A stretch of DNA of 64,000 bases, from NCBI GenBank assembly GCA_000421045.1, contig ATWC01000011.1, positions 1-64,000 of the forward strand. The letters are read 5' to 3'. This DNA is from Lachnospiraceae bacterium NK4A179. GTDB lineage: Bacteria > Bacillota > Clostridia > Lachnospirales > Lachnospiraceae. The position numbers and the translations under genes are program-made. The notes beneath the pieces are model-generated. The model did not search any database. It had not been told where the DNA came from and saw only the letters and a list, made by a program, of their open reading frames with translations. Below are positions 24,034 to 33,038 of the stretch, piece by piece; the stretch's first letter is position 1, and the number at the start of each line of letters is the position of its first letter.

Positions 24034-24582
24034 ATGAGTACAAAACATATAGTTGTTCTGCCATATGACAAGAATTGGAAACTGTGTTTCCTGCAGATAA
24101 AAAATGAACTTCAAAATGCACTGGGGAACCTTGCTATGAGGATTGAACATGTAGGAAGTACCTCTGTGCAGGGCTTGTCTGCAAAACCGATAATTGATAT
24201 TGATGTTGTCATAAAAGACTATTCGGTTTTTGAAGATGTTGTATCAGCCCTGGCCACGATCGGATACCGATATGAAGGAAACCTTGGGATCGAAGGAAGG
24301 GAAGCATTCAAATACGATGATAAAGCTCATTTGCTGAAGCATCATCTGTATGTGTGCCCGCAGGATTCGGCGGAGCTTAAGAGGCATATTGCTTTCAGAG
24401 ATTATCTTCGCTCAAACCCGGATGCAGTAAGGGAGTACAGCCGGATCAAAGAAGAAGGAGCTAAGCTTTTTCCATACGATATTGATAAATATATCGAATA
24501 TAAGACTCCTTTTATAGAAAGTGTTTATACAGAGATTTTCACAGAAAAGATCATTGAAACAGAGAGACTGTTTCTTCTATAG
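24034..24582 (+). CDS. GrpB family nucleotidyltransferase-like protein
   Basis: The GrpB pattern is clear: PYDKNWKLCFLQIKNEL, RIEHVGSTSVQGLSAKPIIDIDVVI (the GST...KPIIDIDV nucleotidyltransferase core) and HHLYVCPQDSAELKRHIAFRDYLRSNPDAVREYSRIKEEGAKLF. GrpB proteins have a polymerase-beta-like nucleotidyltransferase fold; the substrate is usually unknown. It is monocistronic. Confidence 0.85.
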   Translation: MSTKHIVVLPYDKNWKLCFLQIKNELQNALGNLAMRIEHVGSTSVQGLSAKPIIDIDVVIKDYSVFEDVVSALATIGYRYEGNLGIEGREAFKYDDKAHLLKHHLYVCPQDSAELKRHIAFRDYLRSNPDAVREYSRIKEEGAKLFPYDIDKYIEYKTPFIESVYTEIFTEKIIETERLFLL

Positions 24583-24669
24583 TAGCTGTAAGGAAGACTT
24601 GATACATTAAAAAATGTATGGTACTCTTTTTTAGAACCGACAGCCTGTCTATTAGAAAGTGTGATAAGT

Positions 24670-25302
24670 ATGAGAGTTGTGAAAGAAGCTGAAGAAAGAA
24701 AAAATGAGATACTTGATGCAGCTGAAGAACTATTTGTAACGAAGGGCTATGATGGAACAAGTACCGGAGATATCCTGGATAAGGTGGGTATCGCGAGAGG
24801 TACACTGTATTATCATTTCAAATCCAAAGAGGACATACTGGATGCTTTGATAGAGCGGATCAGTGCCTCGATGATCAGAGAAGCAAAAAAGGAAGCAGGA
24901 AATAAAAAACTTTCTGTTCCGGACAGGATAGTATCCTGCATATTGAAACTAAGACCGAAATCTGCGATCGGCAGTGAGGTTATGGAGCTGGTTAATAAGC
25001 CACAGAATGCTCTGATGCATCAGAAGATGCAGATGATCATGTTAAATGGGGTGATCCCTGTTATTGGAGAGCTTGTGGAGGAAGGTATTTCTCAGGGAAT
25101 ATTCAAAACAGATTATCCCTTATATGCGGCTGAGATGCTGATCGGTTATGCAGTGATCGTTTTTGATGATAGTTTTGAACAGTCAGAAGAGGAAACGGCA
25201 ACAAGAATAAAGGCTTTTATCTATCATACTGAAAGGATGCTGGGAGCAAAAGAGGGTAGCCTAAAGAAAACCATGATGAAGATTTTTTCCGGAAAGGTCT
25301 GA
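24670..25302 (+). CDS. TetR/AcrR family regulator of the adjacent ABC operon
   Basis: ATG 24670 is preferred to GTG 24661. The helix-turn-helix is about residues 30-50 (TSTGDILDKVGIARGTLYYHF). The 210-residue length is normal. It precedes, on the same strand and across a terminator, the ABC exporter with its histidine kinase and response regulator, a typical position for a local repressor. No palindrome is obvious in its own 87-bp upstream gap. Confidence 0.9.
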   Translation: MRVVKEAEERKNEILDAAEELFVTKGYDGTSTGDILDKVGIARGTLYYHFKSKEDILDALIERISASMIREAKKEAGNKKLSVPDRIVSCILKLRPKSAIGSEVMELVNKPQNALMHQKMQMIMLNGVIPVIGELVEEGISQGIFKTDYPLYAAEMLIGYAVIVFDDSFEQSEEETATRIKAFIYHTERMLGAKEGSLKKTMMKIFSGKV

Positions 25303-25388
25303 ACAGATAAAGTATTCAATGTGACTAAAGTCATATCAAAAAGGTTTCTTTTTTCACTACATAGCAAAACAGGGAATTATTATAATGA

Positions 25389-25418
25389 GTGCATCAATGA
25401 TCGTTGATGCACTTTTTA
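25389..25418 (+). terminator. Rho-independent terminator
   Basis: GTGCATCAA (25389-25397) and TTGATGCAC (25404-25412) form a 9-bp perfect stem followed by TTTTTATA. It separates the TetR gene from the ABC operon; TAAGT...ACTTA half-sites lie just downstream at about 25430-25445. Confidence 0.85.
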
Positions 25419-25498
25419 TATTATGCCAATAAGTAATTACACTTAATATAACGCTCCGCATTTATGACAAAACAAATAAGAAAGAAAGGTCTCATGCA

Positions 25499-26251
25499 AT
25501 GAGTATAATTCTGAAAACAACCGATCTTACCAAGAAGTACGGAAACAAGGTGGTCGTTGATAATCTCAACATCAGTATAGAAAAAGGAGAGGTCTTTGGT
25601 CTTCTGGGGCCTAATGGAGCCGGTAAGAGTACGACAATGAACATGATAACCGGTATTGTGAAGCCTACATTAGGTGGGGTTGAGTTCATGGGAGAGGATT
25701 TCATGAAAAAGCGAAAGAGCCTGATGGATAAGCTTGGATATATCCCGCAGGAGCTTGCAATCCATGAAAACCTTAAGGCCTGGGAAAATGTAGAACTCTT
25801 TACGTCTTTATATGGGATCAAAGGCTCGAAACTAAAGCAAAGGATAGATGAGTCGTTGGAATATGTAGGTCTTCTGGACAGGAGAAATGATTTTGCCAAG
25901 ACTTTTTCAGGAGGAATGAAAAGGCGACTTAACATAGCCTGTGCTATAGGACATCATCCGGACCTTCTTGTCTTTGATGAACCTACTGTTGGAATAGATC
26001 CTCAGTCTAGAAATTTTATTCTGGATAAGATAAAGGAATCCAACAGGAAGGGCGCAACAATCATATACACATCCCATTATATGGAGGAGGTGGAAGCGCT
26101 CTGTACAAAGATCGCCATCATGGATAATGGGAAAGTGATAGCAACAGGGACAAGCGAAGAATTAAAGAAGATGGTAAAGGATGATATCTCAGACATTACA
26201 CTTGAAGAGGTATTCCTTACCATGACCGGTAAGAAACTGAGGGATTATTAA
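25499..26251 (+). CDS. ABC transporter ATP-binding protein (ABC-2 type exporter)
   Basis: Walker A GPNGAGKST is at residues 37-45, with the Q-loop in IPQELAIHENL, signature FSGGMKRRLNIA and Walker B LLVFDEPTVGID. The 250-residue length fits a CcmA/DrrA-type subunit. It directly abuts (0 bp) the first permease and drives export by the ABC-2 permeases at 26252 and 27319. The cargo is unknown but could be an antimicrobial peptide or lipid. Confidence 0.95.
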   Translation: MSIILKTTDLTKKYGNKVVVDNLNISIEKGEVFGLLGPNGAGKSTTMNMITGIVKPTLGGVEFMGEDFMKKRKSLMDKLGYIPQELAIHENLKAWENVELFTSLYGIKGSKLKQRIDESLEYVGLLDRRNDFAKTFSGGMKRRLNIACAIGHHPDLLVFDEPTVGIDPQSRNFILDKIKESNRKGATIIYTSHYMEEVEALCTKIAIMDNGKVIATGTSEELKKMVKDDISDITLEEVFLTMTGKKLRDY

Positions 26252-27322
26252 ATGATCAGATATCTTATAAAAAACAATATCAAACTTATGACAAGGAGCA
26301 TCACCAATATTGTTCTTTTCATAGTTGGTCCTCTTATGGTGATTGCCATATTGTCAAATGCTTTCAATGATCTTTTGAAAAAATATGAGAATGAAGAGAT
26401 AAACGCCGGATATATGATAGAGGATGAAGCAATATCTGAGGAATTGCTGAATGCAATGATAACCGCAGCGTCAGATAATGATATTAATCTTGAAAAATAT
26501 GATGATACCGATCCGGAAAAGACAGTACGTGAAAATGATTTATGTGGGTTCATAGTATTTTCAAAGGATAAGAATACTTTTTATGAGAATGAAGATCACA
26601 TGATGTCAGCTAAGGTGCTTGAGTATTATGTTAGTGCTTTTTTTGAAAACGTTACCGTAAGTGTTTTAGGCCTGGATACCTCGGATATCCGAATACACAC
26701 AGAGCATCCTTCGTTTACGCCTGAAATAGAAGCTGATGATTATTACGGAATAGTGGAAATTGTATACTTTGGCTGGTGTGCGATAGTGTGCGGGGCCGGA
26801 TTATTAATGAGTGAGAAAAAGCACAGGATCGATAAAAAGTATACGGTATCAAACCTTTCTGCAATTCAGCTTTATCTGGGTAAATTTCTCGCACTTAGCA
26901 TCGTAGTCGGATTGTCATCACTTCTGACAGCTGTTCTTTCGATACTCCTGTTTGGAGTTCACTGGGGGGCACCGATTCTGTCAGCCCTGATCTTATTGTT
27001 ATCGGCATCAGCTGCTGTGGCTTTTGGGCTTCTTGTTTACAATGTTTTTGATAATCTGGTTGTCACAATAATAGCAGTATTTTCGATCGTCTGGATGGCA
27101 GGTTTTTTTGGAGGCGCTTTTGAAACTTACATGCTTTCCTCCTACCCGGAATCGGTCAAGCGGATCTCACCCATATATCACATCAACAGATGCCTTACTG
27201 AACTTTCATGCATGGGACACAGTGATTATATAGACAGTGCTTTATTATACTGTGTCCTGATAACGATCATATGCTCGGCGCTTGCGGTGTTGGCGGATAT
27301 GATAAGGAGGAACAGAGTTTGA
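26252..27322 (+). CDS. ABC-2 type permease subunit 1
   Basis: One N-terminal helix (SITNIVLFIVGPLMVIAILSNAF), an extracytoplasmic domain of about 130 residues and a C-terminal block of five to six helices give the ABC-2/YhgE-like layout. The stop overlaps the TTG start of the second permease. It works with the ATPase at 25499 and the permease at 27319 as a heteromeric exporter. Confidence 0.85.
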   Translation: MIRYLIKNNIKLMTRSITNIVLFIVGPLMVIAILSNAFNDLLKKYENEEINAGYMIEDEAISEELLNAMITAASDNDINLEKYDDTDPEKTVRENDLCGFIVFSKDKNTFYENEDHMMSAKVLEYYVSAFFENVTVSVLGLDTSDIRIHTEHPSFTPEIEADDYYGIVEIVYFGWCAIVCGAGLLMSEKKHRIDKKYTVSNLSAIQLYLGKFLALSIVVGLSSLLTAVLSILLFGVHWGAPILSALILLLSASAAVAFGLLVYNVFDNLVVTIIAVFSIVWMAGFFGGAFETYMLSSYPESVKRISPIYHINRCLTELSCMGHSDYIDSALLYCVLITIICSALAVLADMIRRNRV

Positions 27323-28551
27323 ATTCAATGATCAAATCGACACTAAAACTGATATTCAGGACAGGGATATTCTGGATATTTATAGTGATCATGCCTGTAA
27401 TATCAATTGTGATGTTTAAAACCAATATGGAGTTCTCAACTTTTACAGGGGAATCCTATAAGGTCGAAGAATTAGAAAATGCGGATGAAAAGGCCGGATA
27501 TTTCGGCGGTAACGGAGGGTGTGTCATTAAGATATATGACGCATCAGGCTCTGAAAAATCTGAGTTTTTTATAAACAAGCTTTCGCAAAGCGGACTTTTC
27601 ACTGTATGCAGAGCGGATATCTCGGGGGAAAATATAACCGATGATTTTATCAATACGCATATAGAAAATGACGGAAAAAATGACATTATGGGGGCAGCTG
27701 TTTATATTCCGGCTTCTTTCGATGATATGGTGATGAACGGAAAGTGTGAAGAGGCCATTACTCTTTATATCCTCTCCGATGATGAAAGAGTAGATGTACT
27801 TGCAGATGAATTAAAGCTGCAGCTTGTAAAGATAGCATCAGTTGCCGATTTAGATTCACTGGATGATCTTATCCCGGAAAGAGAAACTGTAAACGTAGCT
27901 TCTGCAGGTGAGGTGGTACTAACAAAAGAGCAAAATAATCAGAAACAGACAATGGGATATGCATTTTCGTTTCTGACGCTGGGATTTGTATTTGCCGGAT
28001 TTTTTGTGGCGAATACCGCTATACGGGAACAGAAGAACGGAGTGCTGGTCAGGATCAATCTTGCCGGCATTGATACATTTAAATACTTCACATCGAAGTT
28101 TATATCGGTATTGGCAGTATCGATCCTCATGATGATAGTAGTCTTTGCCTGTTCTTTTGCCATAGATACATCGGAAATTGGAATGGACAGATTACAATAT
28201 ATACTTCTGATATTCCCTATGGGTCTTATCTTCAGTTCATTAAGCATGTTTATGGGGATCGTGATGGGAGAAGTTATGAGTGCCTGTGTGGCTACTTTCG
28301 TAGTATGGGTGATCTCATGTATGTTTAGCGGAATGTATTTTCCGATCACGCATACAACTGATTTTATTAAGTACGTGTCATATGTCATGCCACAGAAATG
28401 GTTTATGGATGTCGTAGATATGCTGTATATCGGTGACGAAAAAGCTTACGTTATGTTATTATGTATCACAGCAGCGTATCTTTTGTTGATAATCAGTCTG
28501 GGAAGTTTCGGGCTTAAAGTAAAAAGGACTGAATCATGGGGGAACAGTTAA
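27319..28551 (+). CDS. ABC-2 type permease subunit 2
   Basis: TTG 27319 is preferred because AAGGAGG lies 9 nt upstream and the codon overlaps the previous stop; ATG 27328 is also possible. The N-terminal helix (GIFWIFIVIMPVISIVMF), a large outer loop with acidic residues, and six C-terminal helices give the same topology as subunit 1, so the pair is probably a heterodimer. It overlaps the histidine kinase gene by 16 bp. Confidence 0.85.
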   Translation: MNSMIKSTLKLIFRTGIFWIFIVIMPVISIVMFKTNMEFSTFTGESYKVEELENADEKAGYFGGNGGCVIKIYDASGSEKSEFFINKLSQSGLFTVCRADISGENITDDFINTHIENDGKNDIMGAAVYIPASFDDMVMNGKCEEAITLYILSDDERVDVLADELKLQLVKIASVADLDSLDDLIPERETVNVASAGEVVLTKEQNNQKQTMGYAFSFLTLGFVFAGFFVANTAIREQKNGVLVRINLAGIDTFKYFTSKFISVLAVSILMMIVVFACSFAIDTSEIGMDRLQYILLIFPMGLIFSSLSMFMGIVMGEVMSACVATFVVWVISCMFSGMYFPITHTTDFIKYVSYVMPQKWFMDVVDMLYIGDEKAYVMLLCITAAYLLLIISLGSFGLKVKRTESWGNS

Positions 28552-29669
28552 GAGATAACTATTTTATTATAGTCAGAACCGTGCTTATGATCGTCTTAAG
28601 CATTTACGGATTTTTTGGCTTCGAATCCGGCAATCCGCAAACAGGGGTATCCGTCAGGATACTCCTGCTTATTTCATTTTACATATTTGTTATGGTTTTA
28701 AGAGAGTTGTTTCCCCGTTACAGATTTGCCTGTATTATGATCGGGGCGGCAGTTTATGCTTTTCTTCTGACAGGTGGAGGAGCAGGGTTTGTTTTCCTTG
28801 GATTCCAACTCGCATATGAGATTTTGATCATGCTGAAGGTAAGAATATTATGGTATTTTGTCCCATTACTTTTTCTTTTGGTGGATTCACCTGCAAGAAA
28901 CATAACTTCCTATATTTTTGTGACTCTTATAATGCTTTTATACATGCAGGATCAATTCGTGGTTTCGGTCTACAAAAAGGAGATAATGGAAGGAACAGTA
29001 ACGCAGCAATTCCTTAAGAAGGATATAAAGGATCAGGAAGATGCTGCGAAAGAAGAGATCAAACGGAACGCGCTGCGGGCTGAGAAAGAAATCCTCGAAG
29101 AGAGGGCGTCCCTGTCACAGACACTTCATGATAAGCTTGGACATAGTATCAACGGGTCCATATATCAGCTTGAAGCCGGAAAACTTCTGATGAACAAGGA
29201 TCCCGGTAAAGCAGCGGATATGATACAGGCTGTTATCGATCAGCTTCGATCGGGAATGGATGAGATCAGGATGATCCTAAGAAAGGAGCGGCCGGAAAAG
29301 AAGAAAATGTCTCTTTTACAGCTCCATGAGCTGTGTGAGGATTGCATTGAAAAGGGCGTTGATGCGGAACTTGCAACGGTAGGGGATATAGAACTGATCT
29401 CCAATGAAATGTGGGAAATAATCCTTGATAATACCTTTGAAGCCGTGACCAATTCGATGAAGTATTCTAAATGTAACAGAATAATGATAAAGATAAATGT
29501 AATGAATAAGATGATACGTTGTGAAATATCTGACAATGGCATCGGATGCGGAACTATAGTTGATGGCATGGGTATATCAGGCATGCGTCAGAGGGTGCGC
29601 AGCATAGGGGGCATTATAGATTTTGAGAGTGAAGCAGGTTTTAAGGTTAGTATGCTTCTTCCGCTGTAG
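28536..29669 (+). CDS. NarL-type sensor histidine kinase
   Basis: About five N-terminal membrane helices (residues 10-150) are followed by a coiled linker and a HisKA_3 dimerisation domain with phospho-accepting His198 (SLSQTLHDKLGHSING). The HATPase domain carries NTFEAVTNSMKYSK (N box) and ISDNGIGCG (G1 box). There is no extracytoplasmic sensor, as in intramembrane-sensing kinases that monitor an adjacent exporter. It is in the ABC operon, 65 bp before the regulator gene. Confidence 0.9.
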   Translation: MGEQLRDNYFIIVRTVLMIVLSIYGFFGFESGNPQTGVSVRILLLISFYIFVMVLRELFPRYRFACIMIGAAVYAFLLTGGGAGFVFLGFQLAYEILIMLKVRILWYFVPLLFLLVDSPARNITSYIFVTLIMLLYMQDQFVVSVYKKEIMEGTVTQQFLKKDIKDQEDAAKEEIKRNALRAEKEILEERASLSQTLHDKLGHSINGSIYQLEAGKLLMNKDPGKAADMIQAVIDQLRSGMDEIRMILRKERPEKKKMSLLQLHELCEDCIEKGVDAELATVGDIELISNEMWEIILDNTFEAVTNSMKYSKCNRIMIKINVMNKMIRCEISDNGIGCGTIVDGMGISGMRQRVRSIGGIIDFESEAGFKVSMLLPL

Positions 29670-29733
29670 TATTTGATGAGTTTTGCCGGCTCAGAGAAAA
29701 TACATACGCGGATTTCTCTTCGTGGAGGTACAA

Positions 29734-30375
29734 ATGGATAAGATCAATGTGATAATAGCTGATGACAGTGATTTTGTGCGGGACGGTATGAAGATAATCC
29801 TTGATATGGATGATGACTTTAATGTGATCGGGACCGCAGCAGATGGAAAAGAGGCAATAGCGCTCGCGGAAAAAGAGAAGCCGGATGTGTTTCTTATGGA
29901 CATTCAGATGCCGGGAATGGATGGGATCGAAGCTACGAAATATATAGTGGAGCATGATCTTGGCAAGGTTCTTATACTTACCACATTTGATGATGATGAG
30001 CTGGTTAAAAAAGCACTGAAAAACGGAGCAAAAGGATACCTGATAAAGAATCATACTCCGGATCATTTAAAACAGATGATCCGTTCCGTATATAACGGTG
30101 CAGGGGTCATGGAAGAGAGTATCTTAAAATCTCTTGCCGACGATACCGAGAATATAAATAGAAAAGACAGCTTTGATCCGTCAGGTTATAGTGAAAGAGA
30201 GCTTGATATAATACGCGCTGTCGCAGATGGTCTGTCTAATAAGGAAATAGCTTCCAGACTGTTTATTTCAGAAGGTACAGTGAAGAATTACATCACATCG
30301 ATCCTGGCAAAGGAGAATCTTTCTCACAGAACAGCTTTGGCTGTATATTATCTGACAGGCAGGCGGGTTGAGTAA
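29734..30375 (+). CDS. NarL/LuxR-type response regulator
   Basis: ATG 29734 has GGAGG 7 nt upstream. The receiver domain has acidic residues D9-D10, phospho-accepting D56 (VFLMDIQMPG) and the LTTFDDDE/K switch region. The C-terminal LuxR helix-turn-helix is YSERELDIIRAVADGLSNKEIASRLFISEGTVKNYITSIL. It is the cognate partner of the kinase at 28536 and probably controls the exporter operon. Confidence 0.95.
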   Translation: MDKINVIIADDSDFVRDGMKIILDMDDDFNVIGTAADGKEAIALAEKEKPDVFLMDIQMPGMDGIEATKYIVEHDLGKVLILTTFDDDELVKKALKNGAKGYLIKNHTPDHLKQMIRSVYNGAGVMEESILKSLADDTENINRKDSFDPSGYSERELDIIRAVADGLSNKEIASRLFISEGTVKNYITSILAKENLSHRTALAVYYLTGRRVE

Positions 30376-30480
30376 GGATCAAAAAGCTGACTCTGTGAGC
30401 TCTGCAGGGACGTTAATAAGAGTTTCGATAAAAAGCCGGTTTTGTCGGGAATAGATCCTGTTTTGTGCATGGGCTACAAT

Positions 30481-30528
30481 CTTGACAATGTAAAGATTAT
30501 GGTATATACATAACTTGACAGTGTAAAG
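30481..30528 (+). promoter_or_regulatory. Promoter with two direct copies of a 15-bp operator
   Basis: TTGACA (30482-30487) and TATACA (30505-30510) are 17 bp apart. CTTGACAATGTAAAG (30481-30495) covers the -35 and CTTGACAGTGTAAAG (30514-30528) lies just after the -10. Each is a CTT-n-ACA-n-TGT-n-AAG palindrome and they are 33 bp apart. The TetR gene at 31632, co-transcribed downstream, is the likely repressor. Confidence 0.8.
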
Positions 30529-30544
30529 TTTGGAGATACAACAA

Positions 30545-31639
30545 ATGAAGAATAAGAAGAAAGCCGGGAAAAAGCTTATGATCTCTATTGCCATTACAAT
30601 TGCTCTTATAGTTCTGTTATTTGTGGTATGGATCATAATAAGTCCCGGGGAGATCAGAAAATACGAAGGTGAAAAAAGTATATCCGAAAAATTTGTAATG
30701 GAAATAAACGGTGCACCAAACGTTTTTTTCATTAACGGAATTGATATCGATAATCCCGTTCTTTTACTGGTTTCAAGCGGTCCGGGTACAGATGATTATG
30801 TATTTACCGACAAATATAAGGATATGAGACTGGAGGAAGAATATACGGTTGTATATTGGGATTACAGATCCATGGGTATAGCCTATGACAAAGATTATGA
30901 TACAAAGCAGATCACGATAGAGAATCTCCTGAAAGATACGCATGAAGTTACCGAATATCTCAAAAAACGTTTTGAAAAGGAAAAAATCTATATCATGGGA
31001 TTTTCAGGTGGCTCACATATTGCACTTAAAGCTGCTCAGCAGTACCCGGAAGATTATTATGCATATATAGGCATGGCACAGGTTGTTACAGACTCTGATG
31101 AACAGACAAAGTTCATGTATGATTTTATGAAGAAAGTGTTTACATCCCGTGATGATAAGGCTTCACTGAAAAAATTTGAGAAGTATGTTGAGCTGACAGA
31201 TGATAATGTTAAAATGACCGCAGGGTGGCCGGATTTTGTTTATCTGCTCCATAAGGCAGGTGGCGGAACAATAAAGGATAAGACAGAATTTGAAGGGATA
31301 GTACTTCCTATCATCTTCTGCAAATGTTATACCGTAGACGAGAAGATAAACTATGTTAAGGCGATGAAAATGTATCGTCAAACTCCTTTAAATGAAGAGC
31401 TTACGGACTATGATTACAGAAATGATATAACATCACTGAATATACCTGCATATTTTATTAGCGGAAAGTATGATTATAACTGTCCTTGGGAGCTGGTCGA
31501 GGATTATGAAAAAAAGCTCGATGCACCTGACAAGGATTTTTATCTGATCCCCGATTCGGCACACAGTCCTTTGTGGGAGAATTCGGAAAAGACCTGTGAA
31601 ATACTAAAACAAATAAAGGAAAAAACGGAAAATGAGTGA
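30545..31639 (+). CDS. Membrane-anchored alpha/beta hydrolase
   Basis: ATG 30545 is used because the upstream TTG lacks spacing for a site. One N-terminal helix (LMISIAITIALIVLLFVVWIII) leads to an alpha/beta hydrolase: oxyanion-region SSGPGTDD, nucleophile elbow GFSGGSH (G-x-S-x-G), acid DYNCPWELV region and the C-terminal catalytic His in PDSAHSPLWE. The substrate is unknown; proline iminopeptidase-like relatives share the SSGPG loop. It overlaps the TetR gene by 8 bp. Confidence 0.85.
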   Translation: MKNKKKAGKKLMISIAITIALIVLLFVVWIIISPGEIRKYEGEKSISEKFVMEINGAPNVFFINGIDIDNPVLLLVSSGPGTDDYVFTDKYKDMRLEEEYTVVYWDYRSMGIAYDKDYDTKQITIENLLKDTHEVTEYLKKRFEKEKIYIMGFSGGSHIALKAAQQYPEDYYAYIGMAQVVTDSDEQTKFMYDFMKKVFTSRDDKASLKKFEKYVELTDDNVKMTAGWPDFVYLLHKAGGGTIKDKTEFEGIVLPIIFCKCYTVDEKINYVKAMKMYRQTPLNEELTDYDYRNDITSLNIPAYFISGKYDYNCPWELVEDYEKKLDAPDKDFYLIPDSAHSPLWENSEKTCEILKQIKEKTENE

Positions 31640-32213
31640 CAATTATCATCATGGCAATCTCAGACAGGCACTGATAGATGCAGGTATAAAGATCATAAAC
31701 AAAAGCGGTGAGGAAAATCTTTCCCTGCGTAAAGCAGCAGCGATGTGTAATGTGTCTCACGCAGCTCCATATGCTCATTTTAAGGATAAGAAAGAACTTA
31801 TAGAGGCGATAAAAGCAAGTGTTACCGAACAGTTTATGAAAGAGCTGTCTGCTGCAGTAAATGATTCACCTGATGCGGAAAGCGCTCTGATAAACATGGG
31901 CAGGCATTATATCGCATTCTTTGTACGCAGACCTGACTATTTCAGGTTCGTTTTCGGAAATCAGAATATAACCGCACATATATGTTTTGATAAAAAATAT
32001 GAAAATGATTATCCGCCTTTTACACTGCTGAAAGAAACTTATCTTAGATATCTCAGGGAAAAAAAGCTGAAAAAAAGTAAGAAAGAAAAGGAGACAGAGT
32101 TGATACAATTATGGGCTTCCGCTCATGGGATCGCATCGATAGCCTGTATGTCCGGAGTAGAAACATCCTTTGAATGGGAGGATCGGATATTCAGCGACAT
32201 GTTGCTCAGATAG
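31632..32213 (+). CDS. TetR family regulator with WHG-type C-terminal domain
   Basis: It opens MSDNYHHGNLRQALIDAG, a hallmark of one TetR subgroup, with the helix-turn-helix at about residues 30-50 (LSLRKAAAMCNVSHAAPYAHF) and the LWASAHGIASI signature of the WHG C-terminal domain. It is coupled to the hydrolase gene by 8-bp overlap. It probably represses that operon through the paired operators at 30481. Confidence 0.9.
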   Translation: MSDNYHHGNLRQALIDAGIKIINKSGEENLSLRKAAAMCNVSHAAPYAHFKDKKELIEAIKASVTEQFMKELSAAVNDSPDAESALINMGRHYIAFFVRRPDYFRFVFGNQNITAHICFDKKYENDYPPFTLLKETYLRYLREKKLKKSKKEKETELIQLWASAHGIASIACMSGVETSFEWEDRIFSDMLLR

Positions 32214-32317
32214 AATAACTTATAGCTGATATAAAAGGACATCCTGAGTACCCGGATTACAAATACCGGAAATCTAATGGATGGATCGATCACAAAAGAC
32301 CTTGGAGATAGTTTGTA

Positions 32318-32977
32318 ATGACACTTGGAGTTATAAAGGAAAAACTTGATAAGATCAGGCCGCCAAAGACGATGACAAGGAAAAAAGATGTGGCAGTCGT
32401 CGTATTGGTTTTGTGTCTCGGGATTGTTTTAGGAATAATATCAAAGTATCTGGATGCTCTTGGACTTGATAGTACTGTGTGGTGGCACAGACCATTGGAA
32501 ATACTCGATCTGGGCAATTTCTTTTCGGATTTTGCTATATGGTTGCTGATAGCGCTTTTGATCGCTGTATTCAGTGCTACGGCTTTGCGGGCGGCACTGA
32601 ATGTGCTTGCCTTCTTTGTGGGAATGTGCGCAGCTTACCATATGTATACCGTGGTCTTTTGCGGATTCAATCCATCGAGCTATATGATGATATGGTATGG
32701 TATTACAATACTTTCTCCGATCATGGCTTTTTTGTGCTGGTATGCGAAAGGATCGGGTGCAGTTGCCGTTATTCTGGATATAGGGATAATGGCTGTATTC
32801 TTTCTCTCATGTTTTTCGATAGGATTCTTTTATCTGGCTATAAGAGGGATTCTATATTTGCTGACATTTGCGGGTGCTGTTGCAGTTTTATACAGAACGC
32901 CTAAACAGATCATAGTATCTTTACTGGGCGGTTTTCTGCTTTCGTTTCTGTTAAGTCCCGTATGGATATATTTATAA
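32318..32977 (+). CDS. Polytopic membrane protein, unknown family
   Basis: A 219-residue protein with about seven helices after a basic N-terminus (KIRPPKTMTRKKDVAVVVLVL). Its only non-helical features are WWHRPLEILDLGN and the terminal RTPKQIIVSLLGGFLLSFL. I recognise similar hypothetical proteins only vaguely among Lachnospiraceae. It is not obviously in an operon, being 104 bp after the TetR gene. Confidence 0.65.
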   Translation: MTLGVIKEKLDKIRPPKTMTRKKDVAVVVLVLCLGIVLGIISKYLDALGLDSTVWWHRPLEILDLGNFFSDFAIWLLIALLIAVFSATALRAALNVLAFFVGMCAAYHMYTVVFCGFNPSSYMMIWYGITILSPIMAFLCWYAKGSGAVAVILDIGIMAVFFLSCFSIGFFYLAIRGILYLLTFAGAVAVLYRTPKQIIVSLLGGFLLSFLLSPVWIYL

Positions 32978-33038
32978 ATTCCGTTTTATAATGGTAAAAA
33001 TACAGATTGTCATGAATATTCAACAGGGGTGAGGTTAT

